Source of the DNA: DASUPK01 sp963815665
Lineage (GTDB): Bacteria > Actinomycetota > Thermoleophilia > Solirubrobacterales > 70-9
Direction of reading: 5' to 3'
DNA: 64,000 bases
Assembly (NCBI GenBank): GCA_963815665.1
Contig: CAWFHN010000008.1
Coordinates: forward strand, 62,001-126,000
Both the position numbers and the translations under genes were made by a program. The notes under the pieces are model-generated. The model did no database searches. It was not told the DNA's origin and saw only the letters and a list, made by a program, of their open reading frames with translations. Position 1 is the first letter of the stretch. Every line of letters begins with the position of its first letter. Shown piece by piece: positions 59,103-64,000 of the stretch.

Positions 59103-61298
59103 CTACGCCGCGACCTGCTCGACCCGCTCGTCGCCGAATCGCCGCCTGGCCTCGTCCATCAGCGGACCGATTCCCGGCGCCTCGAGCGAACCGAAGCGCT
59201 CGCGCAGCTCCAGCACTCGCGGCGCGCCTCGAGCAGCAGCGCGGTGTCCTCGGGCAGCGAGGCCGCCCTGAATCGGGGCAGGCCGTGCTGGCGGGTGCCG
59301 AGGATCTCTCCCTCGCCGCGGATCGTCAGGTCGACCTCTGCGAGCGCGAAGCCGTCCCCCTCTCCCGCGATGGCCTCCAGCCGCGACCTTGGCCGCCTCC
59401 GACTCCGGGTCACCGAACAGGATGCAGAAGGACTCGTGTTCGCCTCGGCCGACGCGGCCGCGGAGCTGATGGAGTTGCGAAAGCCCGAAGCGCTCGGCGC
59501 CCTCGACCAGCATCACCGTCGCATTCGGCACGTCGATGCCGACCTCGATCACGGTCGTGGCCACCAGAACGTGAGCCTCCCCCGAGACGAAGGCGTCCAT
59601 GGCGCGCGCCTTCTCGTCAGAGGACATCTGCCCGTGCAGGAGCCCGACCTTGGCGTCGCGGAACTCGGTCCTGGCCAACCGCTTCGCCTCCGCCTCGGCG
59701 GCCCGGGCCTCCGTCAACTCCGACTCGCTGACCAGCGGACAGACGACATAGGCCTGCCGGCCCTCCCGGAGCCGCTCACGGATGAACTCGTAGGCCGCCG
59801 CCCTGTGCTCCTCATCGACGACTCGTGTTCGGATGGGCTGGCGCCCTTTCGGCAGCTCGCGAAGCGCCGTTGTGTCGAGGTCGCCGTACGCAGTCAGCGA
59901 CAGGGTGCGCGGGATCGGGGTCGCCGTCATGTGCAAGACGTGCGGCAGGCGGTTGCCTGGACCCTTGGCGTCGAGAGCCGCCCGCTGGCGCACGCCGAAG
60001 CGGTGCTGCTCGTCGACGACGGCCACCGCGAGCGATGAGAACTCGACGGCGTCCTCGATCAAGGCATGGGTACCGACGACGAGCTGCGGCTGGCCGGACG
60101 CCAGCGAATCCAGCAGCTCCCGGCGCTCGGCCGGCGGGATCGCCGACGTGAGCAGGGTCGCCGTGGTGGCCTCGGAGGCACGCAGAGACTCGAGCGTGCG
60201 GAAGTGCTGCTCAGCCAGCGTCTCGGTGGGAGCCATCAGGGCGGCTTGGTGCCCGGACTCGATCGCCCGCAGCATCGCGTACACGCAGAGCACGGTCTTC
60301 CCGCTGCCTACTTCGCCCATCAGCAGCCGCTGCATCGGCTGTGCCTCTCCCAGGTCGTCGTCGATCTCCTCCAACGCGCGCTGCTGGTCGCCGGTCAGCG
60401 AGAACGGCAGCGACTCGACCCAGCCGGCGACCTCGGCGCCCGGAGGCGCCAGCTCGACTCCCTTATTGCCCGAGACGCGCCGCCCTCGCCGCGACACCAG
60501 CGCCGCCTGATAGAGGAAGAGCTCCTCGAAGGCGAGCCTTTCGCGGGCGGCCTCGGCCTGGTGCTCGTCGACCGGGAAGTGCGAGGCGACGATCGAGTCC
60601 GTCGCGCTCGCCATCCGCAGCTCACGCCGCATGCGGCCGGGGATCGGCTCCACAGCGTGTCGGGCCATCGGCGCCGCCTGCCAGACCCATTCGCGGAGCT
60701 TCTGTGGCCGGATCCGCTCGCTGGCCGGGTGCACCGGCACGATTCCGGTCGTGTGCAGGCCGGCCGATGTGTTCGACGCCTCCAGAAATTCATGCTCTGA
60801 AACGTTGAACCCGCGCTTCTCGAGCTTGCCGTGGAGCAGGAGCCGGGCTCCCGGCTGGAGCCGATCGGCGAGCCAGGCACGGTTGAACCAGACGGCCTTG
60901 GCCTTGCCGCTGGGATCGAGGACGTCCGCTTCGAGAATCGTCAGGCGACGGCGCCGGGTCGGCCGCAGCTTCGCGCTCTTCACCTCGACCTCGACCGTCG
61001 CCTCCTCCCCCAGCCTCAGGTTGCCCAGGCCAACCGGGTTCGCTCGGTCCCGGTAGGTGTGGGGCACGTGCCGCAACAGATCGCCGAGGCTCGCGATCCC
61101 CATTTCGGACGCGGCCTCCGCGAGCTTCGGGCCGGCTCCCTTCAGCTTGGTGATCGGCGCGTCGAGAATCGAGGGCCGAGGTAGCGACTTCAGCGGGGCG
61201 GCGAGCAACTGGTCACTCGCGAGCGGCCCACCGGTGCCGAGCGCGCGGGGGCTGTACCCACTGGACGGATCGGGGATGTGCTCGAGCGCCGCTTCCAT
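59103..61298 (-). CDS. recG: ATP-dependent DNA helicase RecG (with two compensating indels)
   Basis: Branch-migration helicase for stalled forks. The wedge domain precedes the helicase core: LLMGEVGSGKTVLCVYAM (Walker A), VAVVDEQHRFG (DEQH), MTATPIPRTLSLTAYGDLD, TTVIEVGIDVPNATVML and LHQLRGRVGRGEHESFC. The start is MEAALEHIPD. From about 59384 to 59221 the open frame gives Arg/Gly-rich nonsense, while the +1 frame gives the expected RLEAIAGEGDGFALAEVDLT and RGEGEILGTRQHGLPRF. An extra C near 59384 and a lost G near 59221 cancel out, and ELRERFGSLEAPG is back in frame. As written, the conserved TRG-containing region is destroyed. It lies 5 bases before rsmD. Confidence 0.9.
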   Translation of the reverse strand: MEAALEHIPDPSSGYSPRALGTGGPLASDQLLAAPLKSLPRPSILDAPITKLKGAGPKLAEAASEMGIASLGDLLRHVPHTYRDRANPVGLGNLRLGEEATVEVEVKSAKLRPTRRRRLTILEADVLDPSGKAKAVWFNRAWLADRLQPGARLLLHGKLEKRGFNVSEHEFLEASNTSAGLHTTGIVPVHPASERIRPQKLREWVWQAAPMARHAVEPIPGRMRRELRMASATDSIVASHFPVDEHQAEAARERLAFEELFLYQAALVSRRGRRVSGNKGVELAPPGAEVAGWVESLPFSLTGDQQRALEEIDDDLGEAQPMQRLLMGEVGSGKTVLCVYAMLRAIESGHQAALMAPTETLAEQHFRTLESLRASEATTATLLTSAIPPAERRELLDSLASGQPQLVVGTHALIEDAVEFSSLAVAVVDEQHRFGVRQRAALDAKGPGNRLPHVLHMTATPIPRTLSLTAYGDLDTTALRELPKGRQPIRTRVVDEEHRAAAYEFIRERLREGRQAYVVCPLVSESELTEARAAEAEAKRLARTEFRDAKVGLLHGQMSSDEKARAMDAFVSGEAHVLVATTVIEVGIDVPNATVMLVEGAERFGLSQLHQLRGRVGRGEHESFCILFGDPESEAAKVAAGGHRGRGGRLRARRGRPDDPRRGRDPRHPPARPAPIQGGLAARGHRAAARGAPRVLELRERFGSLEAPGIGPLMDEARRRFGDERVEQVAA

Positions 61299-61327
61299 AG
61301 CCGACCAGAGGCTAGGCGTAACGTTGG

Positions 61328-61834
61328 ATGGGTCCCCGAGGACCGCAGAACGTGAAGTCGCAGAGAGCCAAGGAATCCGTCTGGGACTACCCGCGCCCAC
61401 CCCGCGTCGAGCCGGTCGACCGGCATGTCCGCATCGTGCTCGGCGGCGAGACGATCGCGGAGAGCGACCGCGCGCTCCGAGTCCTTGAGACCTCCAGCCC
61501 CCCCACCTTCTACATCCCGCGTGAGGACGTGCGCACGGATCTCCTGATCGACGCCGACGGCGTCGAGACCTTCTGCGAGTGGAAGGGAACCGCCAATTAC
61601 GTCCACGCCGAGGCCGGCGGCAAGCGAGCGCAGCGGGTCGCCTGGCACTACCCGGAGCCCAAGGAGGGCTACGAGCAGCTGATCGGCCACCTCGCCTTCT
61701 ACCCCCGGCGCGTCGACGCCGCCTATCTCGACGATGAGCAGGTCACCCCGCAGCCGGGCGCCTACTACGGCGGCTGGATCACCGAGGAGGTCGAGGGCCC
61801 GTTCAAGGGCGAGCCCGGCTCCGAGGGCTGGTAG
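61328..61834 (+). CDS. DUF427 domain-containing protein
   Basis: A 168-aa soluble protein with the DUF427 beta-tent fold signature: VRIVLGGETIAESDRALRVL, TFYIPREDVRTDLL, FCEWKGTANYVHAEAGGK and VAWHYPEPKEGYEQL, ending PGAYYGGWITEEVEGPFKG. The function of the family is unknown. The start is ATG 61328, 30 bases from the divergent recG start; TAGGCG about 9 bases upstream suggests a leaderless mRNA. A GTG nine codons in (VKSQRAKE) is an alternative. It overlaps the GST remnant's 3' end by 32 bases. Confidence 0.88.
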   Translation: MGPRGPQNVKSQRAKESVWDYPRPPRVEPVDRHVRIVLGGETIAESDRALRVLETSSPPTFYIPREDVRTDLLIDADGVETFCEWKGTANYVHAEAGGKRAQRVAWHYPEPKEGYEQLIGHLAFYPRRVDAAYLDDEQVTPQPGAYYGGWITEEVEGPFKGEPGSEGW

Positions 61835-62333
61835 CCGGCGTGCCACGGCGACGCCGCCAGATCCCGGCGATCCAATCCAGCGCCGGGTGATCTCGAAGCG
61901 ACTCCGGCAGGTCCCACGACGGCCGCTCCGGGAGCGGGTACTGGAACTCCTTCGGCCAAACCAGCGGATAGAACAGCGCGGCCGCCGTGAGATCGGCGAC
62001 CGTGAAGGTCTCACCGACGAGATACTCGCCCCCAGCGCGCTCGGCGTCGATCCGGTCGAGACCCGCCCGGAGCGTGTCGCGACTTCGCACCACCGACTCC
62101 TCGCCGAAGTCGTACCGCTTGCTCATATAGCTCCAGACGAACGGGAATGCCGCCCTCAGGCCGACCCGGCCCACGGCGGCCTTTGCCCGGGGCTGGTCGG
62201 TGGTCATGAATCGGAGCGCGTACGGGAGGTTCCGCCTGGCCTCCCAGAAGCCCCCCCGCCTCATGTCGTGTCCGGCGTGCTCGTCGAAGAACTCCTCCAA
62301 CTCCAGGGCTCGCCGCCGGCCGTCGTCAGTCCA
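61803..62333 (-). pseudogene. Glutathione S-transferase remnant lacking the N-terminal domain
   Basis: About 175 codons encode only the all-helical C-terminal GST domain: RRRALELEEFFDEHAGHDMR, WSYMSKRYDFGEESVVRS, the conserved YLVGETFTVADLTAAALFYP and DHPALDWIAGIWRRRRG. The thioredoxin-like N-domain, with the glutathione site, is absent. Coding similarity begins exactly where the preceding gene stops (62326), suggesting a deletion joined the two. No ATG or good ribosome site is present; a TTG in ELEEFF is the only early start. It might still be made by coupling to the upstream gene, but a decayed gene is more likely. Confidence 0.7.
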
Positions 62334-63054
62334 CCTCGATCGAGTCGAGCTCGAGGGAGACGATCGTGGGGCCGCGCAGGGGCCGGCCGTTCGGTCCCTT
62401 GGGGACGACGCGGCGCTTCGTGGGAAAGACCAGACCGTCGAACTCGCGATGCCCATCGCAGAGGTGCGCCGCGTTCGCCAGGGACGAGACCACGTCGGGG
62501 TGGTAGTCGTGGCGGCGCAGGCGGCCCCCGGAATCGAAGTAGAGCGATTGCGCCCGGCAATGAGTGTGCACGCCCGCCGGGAAGGCAACATCGAGCCGGC
62601 GCCAGCTCTCGTCGCCGACGGAGAGCGGCTCACCCTCCGAGACCTCGAAGCCCGGCCGCTCCAGCAGGAAAGGGATGGTCAGATAGTTCCAGAGCGCGTA
62701 GGCCGCGAAGTAGAGGGCATCCAGGTCGTCCCACCACAGCTTGCGCCGCAGCCCCGAGAGCCCGAAGAAGGCGTCGCGCGCATCGCGGCGCTCGGCCACG
62801 ACAGTCCCGTCCGCCCTCTCCATCCGCACCGAGCCCGCGTCGAACACGCCGCTGGTCCCCTCCTCCGGGTAGGGCTGGATCACCGCGCTCTGGCGCTCGG
62901 CGGTCACGCTGAAGCCGTAGTCGCGGAAGCGATGCGCCTTTCCCTTCATCCGCATCAGCAGGCCGCTCGATTTGACGTGGGCGGAGATCCCCCTCACCCG
63001 TCGCCAGCGTCGCCGCCCGCCCGCCGCATCCATGACTTCCTCCAGCAGGGTCAC
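62326..63054 (-). CDS. Conserved hypothetical protein, 242 aa
   Basis: GTG start (VTLLEEVMDAAGG) overlaps the fakA stop as GTGA; an earlier in-frame GTG inside fakA is possible. The protein is mostly beta strands and aromatic residues: RWRRVRGISAHVKSSGLLMR, WDDLDALYFAAYALWNYLTI, WRRLDVAFPAGVHTHCRAQS, LYFDSGGRLRRHDYHPDVV and GLVFPTKRRVVPKG. This order (early beta sheet, YFDS.GLLRRHDY, FPT.RRV) recalls lipoprotein-localisation-like (LolA/LppX-fold) proteins of actinobacteria and proteobacteria, though no signal peptide is present. Function unknown. Confidence 0.78.
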   Translation of the reverse strand: MTLLEEVMDAAGGRRRWRRVRGISAHVKSSGLLMRMKGKAHRFRDYGFSVTAERQSAVIQPYPEEGTSGVFDAGSVRMERADGTVVAERRDARDAFFGLSGLRRKLWWDDLDALYFAAYALWNYLTIPFLLERPGFEVSEGEPLSVGDESWRRLDVAFPAGVHTHCRAQSLYFDSGGRLRRHDYHPDVVSSLANAAHLCDGHREFDGLVFPTKRRVVPKGPNGRPLRGPTIVSLELDSIEVD

Positions 63055-64000
63055 TGCGCGGCTAGAAGCCACCAGTAATGTGGCTGGCCGCCCTGGTGAA
63101 GCTCGAGCTCCACGCCGCCGGGCGCCTGGGCCTCGATCTCGTCGAGGGGGATCGGCGCACCCTCGCCCCCTACCACGGTGAGGATCTCCGCCTCTTCCGC
63201 GAGACGCGTCATCGTCTCCGTCAGCGTCGAGCCCGCGCCGCCCCAGGCGACGATCTCATCCTCCACGAAGCCGACGGCGTCGCCGGTGACGAACCGGCCC
63301 TTGGCGTCGTCACGCGCCGCGGGCGCGACAGAGCCCGCCCGGATGCCCTCTAGGGACGAGCTGAGCCTCTCCGCGTTCTCGCCGATCGATGCGGTTGGAT
63401 CGAGCTCGACCAGCGCCGCGAGGCCGGCCTGCTGCGAGGTGCACACCACCACCGTCGCCTCCTTGTCAGAGAGCTCGGCGGCCCGCTCGGCCGCCATCAC
63501 CACGTTCGGGTTGTTGGGGAAGACCAGGACCTCCTCGGCCGGCACCTCGTGGATGGCGGCGAGCAGGTCGTAGATCGAAGGGTTGAAGGTCTCCCCGCCG
63601 TCGACGACGAACGCGCCGAGGCCCTCGTAGAGCTCCCGCATCCCGCGGCCGGCAACGACCGCCACGCCAGCGCAGCGGCCTGCCTGCAGCCGGGCACTGC
63701 GCTCGGCGATCTGCTGGCGCATGTCGGCGACGTCGAGCTGGCTCACACCGCCCGTTTGATCGAAGAGCGCGACCGCCGCCTCCGGCTCGTCTGTGTGGAC
63801 GTGGACCTTCAGGGTCGCCTCGTCGCCGACCACCAGGACCGAGTCGCCCAGCTCCTCCAGCATCGGGGCAAAGGAGCGGCTGTCGAGCCCGGAGCCGGTG
63901 ACGATGAAGTTCGTGCAGTAGCGGTAGCGGCTGTCCTCGTGGTGGGGGCGGGTATCCATGGCCGGCGAGTAGTGCGGGACCTCCGGAGACGACTCGACGT
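63051..64000 (-). CDS. fakA: FakA-type fatty acid kinase / DAK2-DegV-linked protein, C-terminal part
   Basis: Read on minus, it enters from the right edge, so about 315 C-terminal residues are visible and the N-terminal DAK2 kinase domain is outside. The typical middle domain starts YRYCTNFIVTGSGLDSRSF, then LGDSVLVVGDEATLKVHVHT. The C-terminal domain has VVAGRGMRELYEGLGAFVVD, GGETFNPSIYDLLAAI, VLVFPNNPNVVMAAE and ends HQGGQPHYWWLLAAQ. FakA with FakB phosphorylates fatty acids for phospholipid synthesis. fakA-recG-rsmD-coaD is a conserved order, here interrupted by three genes. Confidence 0.92.
   Translation of the reverse strand, partial: VESSPEVPHYSPAMDTRPHHEDSRYRYCTNFIVTGSGLDSRSFAPMLEELGDSVLVVGDEATLKVHVHTDEPEAAVALFDQTGGVSQLDVADMRQQIAERSARLQAGRCAGVAVVAGRGMRELYEGLGAFVVDGGETFNPSIYDLLAAIHEVPAEEVLVFPNNPNVVMAAERAAELSDKEATVVVCTSQQAGLAALVELDPTASIGENAERLSSSLEGIRAGSVAPAARDDAKGRFVTGDAVGFVEDEIVAWGGAGSTLTETMTRLAEEAEILTVVGGEGAPIPLDEIEAQAPGGVELELHQGGQPHYWWLLAAQ

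Overview
The window is very G+C-rich, densely packed chromosomal DNA with mostly housekeeping genes, many joined by 4-bp start/stop overlaps (ATGA, GTGA and apparently CTGA). The gene set points to a deep-branching actinobacterium, most likely Thermoleophilia (Solirubrobacterales-like). The pointers are a WhiG-type sigma factor, an EF-G2 paralogue, the argC-J-B-D order next to pheST, a cyclic-di-AMP riboswitch upstream of an envelope protein, and secreted proteins whose N-terminal helix resembles one I associate with that class. The lineage is an inference. No insertion sequence, prophage, plasmid origin or CRISPR array was seen.

Layout. 1-2.1 kb: a truncated secreted coiled-coil envelope protein (minus) under a c-di-AMP riboswitch, a LysR regulator and a possible small divergent gene. 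2.1-8.8 kb: arginine biosynthesis (argG with a 51-aa membrane protein behind it; argC-argJ-argB-argD) around a sortase. 8.8-16.4 kb: translation genes pheT/pheS, a TrmH-type methyltransferase, rplT-rpmI-infC and thrS. 16.4-21.4 kb: a secreted M23 peptidase, a methyltransferase, tRNA-Val, an epimerase, a structured non-coding stretch, an NfeD-like protein, tRNA-Cys, tRNA-Gly and a secreted trypsin-like protease. 21.4-26.7 kb: a minus-strand series L,D-transpeptidase, XerC/D, WhiG-like sigma factor, EF-G2 and RNase HI. 26.9-30.4 kb: plus-strand 5-FCL-like protein, alpha/beta hydrolase and a three-part cNMP-domain/thioredoxin-fold/TrxR-like protein. 30.3-33.5 kb: thiD, two small unknown genes and ilvD, all overlapping.

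33.5-53.2 kb is the widely conserved growth/division block, read on minus from yceD: yceD-rpmF-plsX-acpP-rnc-smc, ftsY, ffh, rpsP-khpA-trmD, rplS-lepB-rnhB, then comM-dprA, with yraN on plus. It links lipid synthesis (plsX, acpP), chromosome organisation (smc), membrane targeting (ffh, ftsY, lepB) and ribosome or tRNA maturation. It is interrupted by a LuxR-type ATPase regulator, an M23 peptidase and a repeat-bearing surface protein; rimM is missing from its usual place. 53.2-57.5 kb carries a methyltransferase, an enoyl-CoA hydratase, a secreted protein, an APH-family kinase with its DUF6285 partner and a DUF4239 membrane protein. 57.5-64 kb is the fakA/recG/rsmD/coaD region. Here rsmD has two reading-frame breaks, recG two compensating indels, and a GST gene has lost its N-terminal domain.

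The most unusual points are: an RNase III lacking several catalytic acidic residues; the cNMP/Trx/TrxR-like fusion without redox cysteines; apparent CTG starts in rnhA and lepB; a tRNA-Val with C at position 33; a terminator/antiterminator-like element near 19.7 kb; and the indel cluster at 58.6-59.4 kb. No wholly new multi-gene system was recognised.
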